Source of the DNA: an uncultured Pelagibacteraceae bacterium
GTDB lineage: Bacteria; Pseudomonadota; Alphaproteobacteria; Pelagibacterales; Pelagibacteraceae
Direction: 5' to 3'
DNA length: 64,000 bases
Assembly: GCA_902521615.1 (NCBI GenBank)
Contig: CABYSJ010000002.1
Coordinates: forward strand, 1-64,000
Made by a program: the position numbers and the translations under genes. The notes under the pieces are model-generated. The model had not been told where the DNA came from and did no database searches. It was given only the letters and a program-made list of their open reading frames with translations. Below are positions 1-8,134 of this stretch, piece after piece (the first letter of the stretch is position 1; the number at the start of each line of letters is the position of its first letter).

Positions 1-587
1 ATGATGATGTGGAAGATTATGAAAATTTACATAATTTTATTTCAACTCTAAAAGCAACCGGAGTTAAGACTTTTATTATTCATGCAAGAAAAGCAATGTT
101 GGGTAAATTTACACCTAAGCAAAATTTAAATATTCCACCTTTAAAATACGATTATGTTTATAAATTAAAAGAAGATTTTCCTAATGAGGAGATTATTATA
201 AATGGAGGTATAACATCAGTAGATGAAATAAAACCTCATTTAGAAAAAACAGATGGTGTAATGATAGGAAGAGCCGCGTATCATACGCCCTATTTATTAG
301 CAGATATTGAAAGAGAAATATTTAACAATGATGATGTTCCAAGTAGACAAGATGTAATTGAACAACTTATTCCTTATGTTAAAGAAGAATTAAAAAAAGG
401 AACAAGATTAAATCAAATCATGAGACACACTCTAGGTTTATTTCATGGTCAAACTGGAGCAAGTTATTGGAAAAGATATTTAAGTGAAAACATGTGTGTA
501 AGAGATGCTGATGTTAAGAAAATTGATCATATTATGGATAAAATTAAATATAACAATGTAGATACTACAGTAGGACAGTCTGCTTAA
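1..587 (+). CDS. dusA: tRNA-dihydrouridine synthase A, C-terminal part (gene enters from the left edge)
   Basis: The reading frame is open from the left edge, so the N-terminal part with the start and most of the FMN barrel is outside the window; the GTG at 9 is internal. About 194 residues remain. They match the second half of the DusA family: FIIHARKA (the HAR substrate/FMN-proximal motif), NGGI about 40 residues later, and GVMIGRAAY near the end of the barrel, followed by the C-terminal helical tRNA-binding domain. DusA reduces U20/U20a in the tRNA D-loop with NADPH. The stop at 585-587 lies inside the possible upstream extension of the transporter gene that follows, so the two are probably co-transcribed. 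Truncation is a window artefact, not decay. Confidence 0.93.
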   Translation, partial: DDVEDYENLHNFISTLKATGVKTFIIHARKAMLGKFTPKQNLNIPPLKYDYVYKLKEDFPNEEIIINGGITSVDEIKPHLEKTDGVMIGRAAYHTPYLLADIEREIFNNDDVPSRQDVIEQLIPYVKEELKKGTRLNQIMRHTLGLFHGQTGASYWKRYLSENMCVRDADVKKIDHIMDKIKYNNVDTTVGQSA

Positions 588-627
588 TTCAATTTTAATA
601 AACGAATACAGTTATATTATTTTATTA

Positions 628-1413
628 ATGGCTTTAACCGCTATACCAGTTGGTTTTGTCGCTGGATTATTTGGTATCGGTGGAGGGTTGATAACTGTTC
701 CTTTTTTATATTTTATTTTTGGTTCTTTAGAAATTGATCCTCAATATGTTATGCACCTTGCAGTAGGAACTTCCTTTGCAATTATAATACCAACGTCTAC
801 AGTTTCAGTTATAACACATCATAAATTTAAAGCGGTTGATTTTGATATTGTTAAGAATTACGGTCTCTTTGTTGTACTAGGAGTTATTGTTGGTACTATT
901 TTTGCAGCTTCTTTAAAAACTAAATCCTTGGTTTTATTTTTTTCTATAATGATCTTATTTTTAGGAATTTACTTACTTTTAATAAAAGAAAAGGAGCAAA
1001 ACATAATTGTTAAAATGAAATTACATTTAAAAGTAATTCTTGGTTTTCTTGTTGGGTTTATATCTGCTCCTATGGGTATAGGAGGAGCTGTAATGAATGT
1101 ACCTATCCTTAAGTTTTTTGGTTATTCAATAAATAAAGCTATAGGAAGTGCGGCAGCTATAGGCTTTTTAATTGCTTTATTTGGAGCAATAGGATTTTTA
1201 ATTTCAGGAAATTATTTAAATGCAAGTCTTCCACTAAGTATTGGTTTTATAAATATCCCTGCTTTTCTAATTTTTATACCAATTACAACTTTCATGGCCA
1301 GGATAGGAGCTAAAACAGTTCATAGTATTGATAAGAATAAAATTAGTAAGTTTTTTGGAATTTTTCTATTAGTGGTGTCGATTAAATTTTTTTACGAATA
1401 CTTAAAATTATAA
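628..1413 (+). CDS. TauE/SafE (TSUP) family membrane transporter
   Basis: About 261 residues, strongly hydrophobic, with the internal two-fold repeat typical of the TSUP/TauE-SafE family: FGIGGGLITVP near residue 18 and MGIGGAVMNVP near residue 150. Roughly eight membrane spans can be drawn. Family members move sulfite, sulfonates or other small anions across the inner membrane; the substrate cannot be read from the sequence. The ATG at 628 is the first standard start, but the frame stays open upstream to 574 and would add a hydrophobic run (IINEYSYIILL-like), so the true start may be a non-ATG codon near the dusA stop. It lies directly behind dusA. Confidence 0.88.
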   Translation: MALTAIPVGFVAGLFGIGGGLITVPFLYFIFGSLEIDPQYVMHLAVGTSFAIIIPTSTVSVITHHKFKAVDFDIVKNYGLFVVLGVIVGTIFAASLKTKSLVLFFSIMILFLGIYLLLIKEKEQNIIVKMKLHLKVILGFLVGFISAPMGIGGAVMNVPILKFFGYSINKAIGSAAAIGFLIALFGAIGFLISGNYLNASLPLSIGFINIPAFLIFIPITTFMARIGAKTVHSIDKNKISKFFGIFLLVVSIKFFYEYLKL

Positions 1414-1418
1414 CAATC

Positions 1419-1456
1419 AAAAAAAAGAGGTGACTTCAGTCTCCCTCCATCACCTC
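1419..1456 (-). terminator. Rho-independent terminator for the minus-strand phosphomutase gene
   Basis: Read on the minus strand, GAGGTGA (1450-1456) pairs perfectly with TCACCTC (1427-1433) around a 16-nt loop and is followed directly by a run of T (1419-1426). It lies about 70 nt past the phosphomutase stop codon. The loop is purine-rich on that strand (GGAGGGAG). On the plus strand there is no T run, so it should act only on minus-strand transcripts. Confidence 0.72.
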
Positions 1457-1527
1457 ACATATCTAAATTAAGTGATTCTTTACATGTTTAAGAACACTTA
1501 TTAGTTGAAAATTTACTTTATTAACTA

Positions 1528-2982
1528 TTAAATTTTTTGATCGTATTCACCAATTTTTCCAGTTTTTTGGAGCAAATCATCAATAAAATCAAAGATTCTT
1601 TTCTTTCTTTCATCTGAGGTTGGACTTTCAGTAACAATAACTAAAGATGGTTTGTTTGAAGAAGCTCTAATAAGTCCCCAAGAACCATCTTCAAATGAAA
1701 ATCTAATTCCATTAACAGTTAAAATATCATTAATAATTTGACCATCTATTTCAGTTTTGTTTTCTTTTAAATTTTTAATTTTCTTTACTAGCTCTTCAAC
1801 AACAATATATTTCTCTTCATCTTTGCAAAAAGGGGCCATTGTTGGCGTTTGAAAAGTGCTAGGTAATTCACTAATAATTTCACTCATTTTTTTATTTTGA
1901 TTATCTAATAAGTGACATACTTGAATTGCTGAATTTACACCATCATCATACCCATAACCTAATGGTTGATTGAAGAAAAAATGACCACTTTTTTCAAATC
2001 CAGCTAAAGCTTTTTCAGTGTTCACTTTTCTTTTAATATGAGAATGACCTGTTTTCCAATAAATTGTTTCACATTTGTTTTCTAATAAAATCTTATCTTT
2101 TGAGTATAAACCTGTTGATTTTACATCAACTACAAATTTTGAATTTTTATGTTTCCCTGATAAATTTCTAGCAATTAGAAGACCTATTTTATCTGAAAAT
2201 ATTTCATTACCTTTATCGTCAATAACACCGACCCTATCTCCATCACCATCAAATCCAAAACCTATGTCAGCATTGTTTTCTTTAACTACTTTTGCTATTT
2301 CGTGAAGCATTTCAAGATCTTCAGGATTTGGATTGTATTTAGGAAAATTCCAATCTAGGTTACAATCTAACTCTACTACTTCACATCCAATACCTCTTAG
2401 AATATCTGGAGCAAAAACACCTGCTGTTCCATTTCCACAAGCCACCACTGCTTTTATTTTTTTGTTAATTTTGTTTTTACCAATTAGGTCTTCTTTATAA
2501 ATTTTATCGAAATCTTTTATTTGCTTTTCATTACCTTCACCTTTTGTAAATTTTTCATTTAAGGTAATTTCTTTTAATTCCTTCATTTCTTCAGGTGCAT
2601 GAGTCAGTCCTTTTTTGATACCCATTTTCACACCAGTCCAACCATTTTCATTATGACTTGCTGTAACCATAGCAACCGCATCTGCATCTAAATTGAATTG
2701 TGCAAAATAAACCATTGGAGATAATGACAGACCAATATCTTCTATATTGCAACCTGTAGACAATAATCCTTTTTTAAGAGCTACTTTTATTTCCTCACTA
2801 TAAGAGCGATAATCATGGCCAACTATGATTCTCGGATTTTCTTTTTTAGTTTGAATTTTTATTTGTGTTCCAAGCCCTTTACCAAGATTCTCTATTCCAG
2901 CTGAATTTATGTCTTTCTCATACAACCAACGAGCGTCATATTCTCTGAACCCATAGGGATCTATTTTTATATTTTGGCTCAT
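1528..2982 (-). CDS. Phosphomannomutase/phosphoglucomutase (alpha-D-phosphohexomutase family)
   Basis: 484 residues covering the four-domain alpha-D-phosphohexomutase fold. The phosphoserine motif TASHNENG has its catalytic Ser at about 109; the metal-binding loop DGDGDR is at 245-250; the sugar-binding EKSGH lies near 339; and the phosphate-binding RASSNKP loop is near the C-terminus. Family members interconvert hexose-1- and hexose-6-phosphates (AlgC/ManB-like), feeding sugar nucleotides for envelope polysaccharide. Whether mannose, glucose or both are used cannot be decided here. It is a single gene transcribed away from nrdA, ending at a clear terminator. A dedicated glmM is not seen in the window, so a role with glucosamine phosphates cannot be excluded. 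Confidence 0.92.
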   Translation of the reverse strand: MSQNIKIDPYGFREYDARWLYEKDINSAGIENLGKGLGTQIKIQTKKENPRIIVGHDYRSYSEEIKVALKKGLLSTGCNIEDIGLSLSPMVYFAQFNLDADAVAMVTASHNENGWTGVKMGIKKGLTHAPEEMKELKEITLNEKFTKGEGNEKQIKDFDKIYKEDLIGKNKINKKIKAVVACGNGTAGVFAPDILRGIGCEVVELDCNLDWNFPKYNPNPEDLEMLHEIAKVVKENNADIGFGFDGDGDRVGVIDDKGNEIFSDKIGLLIARNLSGKHKNSKFVVDVKSTGLYSKDKILLENKCETIYWKTGHSHIKRKVNTEKALAGFEKSGHFFFNQPLGYGYDDGVNSAIQVCHLLDNQNKKMSEIISELPSTFQTPTMAPFCKDEEKYIVVEELVKKIKNLKENKTEIDGQIINDILTVNGIRFSFEDGSWGLIRASSNKPSLVIVTESPTSDERKKRIFDFIDDLLQKTGKIGEYDQKI

Positions 2983-3039
2983 TGGTTATTTACTTACTGT
3001 TTATTATGTTAATTTCTTGAAAAAAATTTAATTTTTTTA

Positions 3040-3068
3040 TTGATTATCATATTGTCGCGTTCTATAAA
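3040..3068 (+). promoter_or_regulatory. Sigma70-type promoter of nrdAB
   Basis: TTGATT (3040-3045) is followed after 17 bp by TATAAA (3063-3068), predicting a transcript start near 3075 and a leader of about 90 nt before nrdA. The spacing is ideal and the site faces nrdA. Confidence 0.6.
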
Positions 3069-3083
3069 TGTTCTGTTGTCGAA

Positions 3084-3130
3084 ATACTTATTTAGTATAT
3101 TTACAGCAAACGCCTACAACATATAGTTGT
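3084..3130. promoter_or_regulatory. Pair of palindromes 32 bp apart upstream of nrdA (NrdR-box-like operator)
   Basis: Two 15-bp inverted repeats share the same layout of 5-bp arms and a 5-bp centre: ATACT-TATTT-AGTAT at 3084-3098 and ACAAC-ATATA-GTTGT at 3116-3130. Their centres (3091 and 3123) are 32 bp apart, three turns of the helix. NrdR repressor sites before ribonucleotide reductase genes are known as tandem AT-rich palindromes at about this spacing. The bases match the published NrdR consensus only partly, so the NrdR assignment is an inference from position and spacing. Confidence 0.5.
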
Positions 3131-3163
3131 TTTCGTATTAATAACAAAATATATTAAACTTTT

Positions 3164-5101
3164 ATGAATAAGATTCTTTCTCAGGCCCTCAAAAAAGCTG
3201 TCTCTGAATATAGCCCAGCAGTTAAAGAAGTTTCTAAAATAAATAAACCTGATCTTTTCTCATTAAATAATGAAACTGAATTATTTCAAAATGACAAAGG
3301 TATCATAATTAAAATTGATCGTTCTAAAGATGCAAATTTAACTGATTTTGGTAAAGCAACTTTAAAAGATAGATATTTAGGTTTAAATGAATCTTACCAA
3401 GATTTGTTTGCAAGAGTAGCAAGCACTTATGCAGATGACAATTTACATGCACAAAGAATTTATAATTACATAAGCAACCTTTGGTTCATGCCAGCAACAC
3501 CAGTTTTATCAAACGGTGGTACAAAAAGAGGATTACCTATTTCATGTTTTTTAAATGAGGCATCTGATAGCTTAGGAGGTATTCTTGATTTGTGGAGTGA
3601 GAATGTTTGGTTAGCAGCGAAGGGTGGTGGAATTGGAAGTTACTGGGGTAACCTAAGATCTATTGGTGAAAAAATTGGCAGAGTTGGAAAAACTTCTGGA
3701 ATAATTCCTTTTATAAAAGTTATGGACTCTTTAACAATGGCCATAAGTCAAGGATCATTAAGAAGAGGTTCTGCTGCATGTTATCTCCCAATAGATCATC
3801 CTGAGATAGAAGAATTTATTGAAATGAGAAGACCCACTGGAGGTGATCCAAATAGAAAAGCATTAAATTTACATCATGGTGTTTTAGTTTCTGATGCATT
3901 TATGAGAGCCGTAGAAACAGATGAACAATGGGCATTAAAAAGTCCTGCTGATGGAAGTGTTCAACAAACTATTTCAGCAAGAAATTTATGGATAAGATTG
4001 TTAACTGCAAGAATTGAAACAGGTGAGCCATACATAATTTATATAGATACTGTTAATAGACAAATTCCTCAACATCATAAGTTAGCAAATCTTACAGTTA
4101 AAACTTCTAACTTATGTAGTGAAATAACTTTACCAACAGGAATTGATAAAGATGGAAGAGATAGAACAGCAGTATGTTGTTTGTCTTCGTTAAATTTAGA
4201 AAAATATGATGAGTGGAAAGATGATCCAGACATGATTAGTGATGTTATGAGATTCCTAGATAACGTTCTATCTGATTTCATAAACAAAGCACCAGATCAA
4301 TTTAAAGATGCAAAATATTCAGCTGAAAGAGAAAGAAGTGTTGGCTTAGGCGTAATGGGCTTTCATTCTTTTTTACAAAAAAATAGAATTCCACTTGAGT
4401 CTGTAATGGCAAAGTCATGGAATAAAAAAATATTTAAAAACATTCACGAAAAAGTTAATCAAGCTTCTAAAGATTTGGCTGAAGAAAGAGGAGCATGTCC
4501 AGATGCAGCAGAGTATGGTTATAAAGAAAGATTTTCTAATAAGACAGCAATAGCTCCAACTGCTTCAATTTCAATTATATGTGGTGGTGCATCACCAGGA
4601 GTAGAACCAATTGCTGCTAATAGCTACACACACAAAACTCTTTCAGGATCTTTTAATGTAAGAAATAGATATTTAGAGGAAATTCTTCAATCTCATGGAA
4701 AAAATGATGAAGAAACATGGTCTAGTATTACTACAAATCAGGGGTCTGTTAATCATCTAGATTTCCTAACTGACTTAGAAAAAGATGTATTTAAAACTGC
4801 ATTTGAGCTGAACCAAAATTGGATAATTGAGTTAAGTGGTGATAGAACACCATTCATTTCACAGGCACAGTCAGTAAATTTATTTTTACCAGCAGATGTT
4901 CACAAAAAAGAATTACACAAAATTCATTTTGATGCTTGGAAGAAAGGCTTAAAGAGTCTTTATTACTGTAGATCAAAATCAATTCAAAGAGCTGAGAATG
5001 TTAATGATTCAAAATCAACAGATATCTTAGCTAATGTTTACAAAAATAAATCAAACGAAAGTCAAGAACAAGAGTACGAGGAGTGCCTATCATGTCAGTA
5101 G
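3164..5101 (+). CDS. nrdA: Ribonucleoside-diphosphate reductase, large (alpha) subunit, class I, without an ATP-cone
   Basis: Reduces ribonucleotides to deoxyribonucleotides for DNA synthesis together with NrdB. 645 residues. GLPISCF carries the first redox Cys (about 128); SNLCSEI carries the active-site Asn, Cys and Glu; VCCLSSLNL supplies the partner Cys; LYYCRS holds the Tyr-Tyr pair of the radical path; and the C-terminal CLSC (641-644) is the tail that is reduced by thioredoxin or glutaredoxin. It is about 115 residues shorter than the E. coli protein because the N-terminal ATP-cone, the usual overall activity switch, is not visible. The end overlaps the nrdB start by about 10 bp, a tight two-gene operon. 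Confidence 0.95.
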   Translation: MNKILSQALKKAVSEYSPAVKEVSKINKPDLFSLNNETELFQNDKGIIIKIDRSKDANLTDFGKATLKDRYLGLNESYQDLFARVASTYADDNLHAQRIYNYISNLWFMPATPVLSNGGTKRGLPISCFLNEASDSLGGILDLWSENVWLAAKGGGIGSYWGNLRSIGEKIGRVGKTSGIIPFIKVMDSLTMAISQGSLRRGSAACYLPIDHPEIEEFIEMRRPTGGDPNRKALNLHHGVLVSDAFMRAVETDEQWALKSPADGSVQQTISARNLWIRLLTARIETGEPYIIYIDTVNRQIPQHHKLANLTVKTSNLCSEITLPTGIDKDGRDRTAVCCLSSLNLEKYDEWKDDPDMISDVMRFLDNVLSDFINKAPDQFKDAKYSAERERSVGLGVMGFHSFLQKNRIPLESVMAKSWNKKIFKNIHEKVNQASKDLAEERGACPDAAEYGYKERFSNKTAIAPTASISIICGGASPGVEPIAANSYTHKTLSGSFNVRNRYLEEILQSHGKNDEETWSSITTNQGSVNHLDFLTDLEKDVFKTAFELNQNWIIELSGDRTPFISQAQSVNLFLPADVHKKELHKIHFDAWKKGLKSLYYCRSKSIQRAENVNDSKSTDILANVYKNKSNESQEQEYEECLSCQ

Positions 5102-6105
5102 CAGAAAAAGTAAAGCAAGAAGCAGTGCAACCAAAAAAAAATAATAATGGTTTATTGGTAGCTAACCCAGTTTATAAACCATTTAGATATCCATGGTGTT
5201 ATGATGCTTGGTTAACACAACAAAGAATTCACTGGTTGCCAGAAGAAGTTCCTCTTGGTGATGATGTAAGAGATTGGCAAAAAAATCTAAGCCCATCAGA
5301 AAAAAATTTATTAACTCAAATTTTTAGATTTTTCACTCAAGCTGATGTTGAAGTAAGCAATTGTTATATAAGACATTACATGAATGTGTTTAAACCAACA
5401 GAAGTTTTAATGATGATGTCTTCATTTGCCTCTATGGAAACAGTTCATATTGCAGCTTATTCTCATTTGTTAGATACAATTGGAATGCCAGAGTCTGAAT
5501 ATTCAGCTTTCATGAAATATAAAGAAATGAAAGATAAGTATGATTACATGCAAGGCTTTGATGTTAAATCTAATCATGACATAGCAAAAACAATAGCAGT
5601 GTTTAGTGCCTTCACTGAAGGTCTACAATTGTTTGCAAGTTTTGCAATTTTATTAAATTTTCCAAGACACAACAAAATGAAGGGAATGGGGCAGATAGTT
5701 ACTTGGTCTGTAAGAGATGAGACTTTGCATTGCAATTCGATGATCAGACTTTTTAAAGATTTTATAAAAGAAAATCCTGAAACATGGAATCCACAATTAA
5801 AAAAAGAAATTTATGAAGCTTGCAGAACTATAGTAGAGCATGAAGATGCTTTTATAGATTTAGCATTTCAAATGGGACCAATGGAAGGATTAACGGCAGA
5901 AGATGTAAAAAAATATATTCGTTTCATTGCAAATAGAAGATTAAGTCAGTTAGGTCTAGAAGGAATTTATGATATTGAAAAAAATCCATTAACTTGGCTT
6001 GATACTATGCTTAATGCAGTTGAGCATATGAATTTCTTTGAAGGTCGTGCAACAGAATATTCTAAAGCATCAACTCAAGGTACTTGGGCAGAAGCTTTTA
6101 GTTAA
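5092..6105 (+). CDS. nrdB: Ribonucleoside-diphosphate reductase, small (beta) subunit, class I
   Basis: 337 residues from the ATG at 5092, chosen because GAGGAG (5078-5083) stands 8 nt before it; the in-frame GTG at 5083 overlaps that site. The ferritin-like helices carry the metal ligands: ADVE (Asp near 85), METVH with Glu and His near 116 and 119, and a Tyr four residues after the His (about 123), the position of the stable radical in tyrosyl-radical enzymes. RDETLHCN supplies the later Glu/His ligands. It generates the radical used by NrdA. No ATP-cone is fused to it. It ends 8 bp from the convergent prpC. Confidence 0.96.
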   Translation: MSVAEKVKQEAVQPKKNNNGLLVANPVYKPFRYPWCYDAWLTQQRIHWLPEEVPLGDDVRDWQKNLSPSEKNLLTQIFRFFTQADVEVSNCYIRHYMNVFKPTEVLMMMSSFASMETVHIAAYSHLLDTIGMPESEYSAFMKYKEMKDKYDYMQGFDVKSNHDIAKTIAVFSAFTEGLQLFASFAILLNFPRHNKMKGMGQIVTWSVRDETLHCNSMIRLFKDFIKENPETWNPQLKKEIYEACRTIVEHEDAFIDLAFQMGPMEGLTAEDVKKYIRFIANRRLSQLGLEGIYDIEKNPLTWLDTMLNAVEHMNFFEGRATEYSKASTQGTWAEAFS

Positions 6106-6113
6106 AAATAAAA

Positions 6114-7238
6114 TTATCTTTGATTTAACTGCATCACTTTTCTGTGCTTGCTACCTTTGTAGCTAGCCAAAGGTCTGATAAGTTTGTTTGCAGCGTGTTG
6201 TTCCATTATGTGAGCAGACCAACCTGTAATTCTTGAAATTACAAATATTGGAGTAAAAAAATCAGTTTCAAAACCCATTAAATGATAAGTAGGTCCTGTT
6301 GGATAATCTACATTAGGGTAAATATTTTTCTTTTTAATCATTACTTTTTCAACAATGTCATAAATTTTTTCAAATTTTTTATCTTTCTTAAGTTTAGCTA
6401 CTTTACCAAAGTATTTTCTCATAGTTGGAACCCTTGAATCACCTGATTTATAAACTCTATGACCAAATCCCATTACTACTTCTTTATTTTTAAGTGCATC
6501 ATTTATCCATTTTAATGCATTTTCTGGTTTTTTAATTTTATTCATCATATGCATTACTTCTTCATTGGCTCCACCATGAAGTGGGCCTTTTAAACTAGCG
6601 ATCGCACCTGTAATTGCTCCGTGTATATCAGATAAGCTACTCGTAATTGTTCTTGCCGTAAAAGTTGAAACATTAAAACTATGCTCTGCGTATAAAATTA
6701 AAGATACATCAAAAGCTTTGACGATTTGTTTTTGTGGCACCTTACCAAAGCACATATAGAAAAAGTTTTCAGCAAAAGTAAGATTTTTTTTAGGTTTGAT
6801 TATTTTTTTTCCTTTTCTAATTCTATAAAAAGCAGCCAATGCAGTAGGGGTTTTAGCAAAAATTCTTAACGCTTTTCTCATGTTTGCTTCAGGAGAAGAG
6901 TCTGTGGTTTCCTTATCCTCAAGCCCCATAACACTTACAGCAGTCCTTGCCACATCCATAGGATGAGATCTTTTAGGCATGTGTTTTATTATTTCATACA
7001 AATTTTTAGTAAGTTCTCTATTATTTCTCTCTTCTTTTTCAAAATTTTTAAGTTCAATTGAGTTAGGAAGGTCTTTATTTAATATTAAATAAGCAACTTC
7101 TTCAAACCTACAATATTCACATAAATCTTGAGCAGCATAGCCTCTATAAGTAAGAGAATTTATTTCTGGCATTACTTTTGAAACTTCTGTTTCATCAACA
7201 ACTATACCTAGTAAGCCCTTTTTTATATCATCACTCAT
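6114..7238 (-). CDS. prpC: 2-methylcitrate synthase (citrate synthase family)
   Basis: 374 residues of the short citrate synthase type, with the catalytic His in PLHGGANEEV, the second His in GFGHRVYKSGDSR and the catalytic Asp in YPNVDYPTG. The family includes both citrate and methylcitrate synthases; its place directly after prpB and prpD makes 2-methylcitrate synthase (propionyl-CoA plus oxaloacetate) the best call. The start overlaps the prpB stop as TAATG, implying coupled translation. Last gene of a three-gene minus-strand operon for the methylcitrate cycle. Confidence 0.92.
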   Translation of the reverse strand: MSDDIKKGLLGIVVDETEVSKVMPEINSLTYRGYAAQDLCEYCRFEEVAYLILNKDLPNSIELKNFEKEERNNRELTKNLYEIIKHMPKRSHPMDVARTAVSVMGLEDKETTDSSPEANMRKALRIFAKTPTALAAFYRIRKGKKIIKPKKNLTFAENFFYMCFGKVPQKQIVKAFDVSLILYAEHSFNVSTFTARTITSSLSDIHGAITGAIASLKGPLHGGANEEVMHMMNKIKKPENALKWINDALKNKEVVMGFGHRVYKSGDSRVPTMRKYFGKVAKLKKDKKFEKIYDIVEKVMIKKKNIYPNVDYPTGPTYHLMGFETDFFTPIFVISRITGWSAHIMEQHAANKLIRPLASYKGSKHRKVMQLNQR

Positions 7239-8134
7239 TATTCATGTCCTTCCGTACTAAAATTATAAATTTTTTCGTCTAACGAATTATACTTTTCATA
7301 ATCAACTAATTTATAAAGTCTTCTTCTAGTTTGCATTTTATCAATTATATTGTTCTGGTGTCCATTCGCATAAATGTCTCTTAATCCATCTTCTACATTT
7401 TTCATAGCCAATCTTTGTGTGGTTACCGGATAAATAACAATATTGTATCCAAAATTTTCTAATTCTTTGTAATTAAATAATTTTGATTTACCAAATTCAG
7501 TCATATTAGCTAATAAATAACCAGTTAATTCTTTACGCACTTTTTCGAAATCTTTTTCATCTTCAAGTGCTTCTGGAAAAATAATTTCAGCACCAGCATC
7601 AATGTAGGCTTTACATCTTTCAATCATTTTATCTATTCCCTCAACACTTTTAGCGTCCGATCGAGCAATAATTTTAAAATTTTGATCTTTTTTTGCTGCA
7701 ACACATTCTTTTATTTTTTTAACCATTGCATCAGTTGAAATAAGTTCTTTATTATCAAGATGGCCACATCTTTTTCTTTCAATTTGATCTTCTAAATGAA
7801 CTCCTGTTATTCCAAATTCTTCAAATGTTTCTATTGTTTCTTTGCATGATTTAAATCCTGTATCTATGTCTACTATTGTTGGTAGATTGGTAACCCTAGA
7901 AATTAAATAAGATCTTGTACTAACATCTTGTAGTGTTGTTAAACCAATATCAGGAAAGCCAAGGTCATTAGCCATCACTCCGCCTGATACATAAACCGCA
8001 TCATATCCAATTTCCTCTATTAATTTTGCTGTCAGCGGATTATATGCACCAGGAACTCTTAATATTCTATTTGACTTTAATTTTTGATCAAAATCTAATC
8101 TTTTTTGGCTTGGTTCTTTTTCCACAAAGTGCAT
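7238..8134 (-). CDS. prpB: 2-methylisocitrate lyase
   Basis: 298 residues of the isocitrate lyase/PEP mutase superfamily. Visible motifs are YVSGG near 48, the metal-binding VDIDTGF (Asp 89 and 91) and the catalytic loop KRCGHL near 121-126, the form seen in methylisocitrate lyases. It cleaves 2-methylisocitrate to pyruvate and succinate, the last step of the methylcitrate cycle. It is joined to prpD and to prpC by TAATG overlaps at both ends. Confidence 0.93.
   Translation of the reverse strand: MHFVEKEPSQKRLDFDQKLKSNRILRVPGAYNPLTAKLIEEIGYDAVYVSGGVMANDLGFPDIGLTTLQDVSTRSYLISRVTNLPTIVDIDTGFKSCKETIETFEEFGITGVHLEDQIERKRCGHLDNKELISTDAMVKKIKECVAAKKDQNFKIIARSDAKSVEGIDKMIERCKAYIDAGAEIIFPEALEDEKDFEKVRKELTGYLLANMTEFGKSKLFNYKELENFGYNIVIYPVTTQRLAMKNVEDGLRDIYANGHQNNIIDKMQTRRRLYKLVDYEKYNSLDEKIYNFSTEGHE

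Noticed and set aside
3084-3130. Calling the nrd palindromes definite NrdR boxes
   Set aside because: Position and spacing fit, but several bases disagree with the consensus, so only an NrdR-like label is justified.
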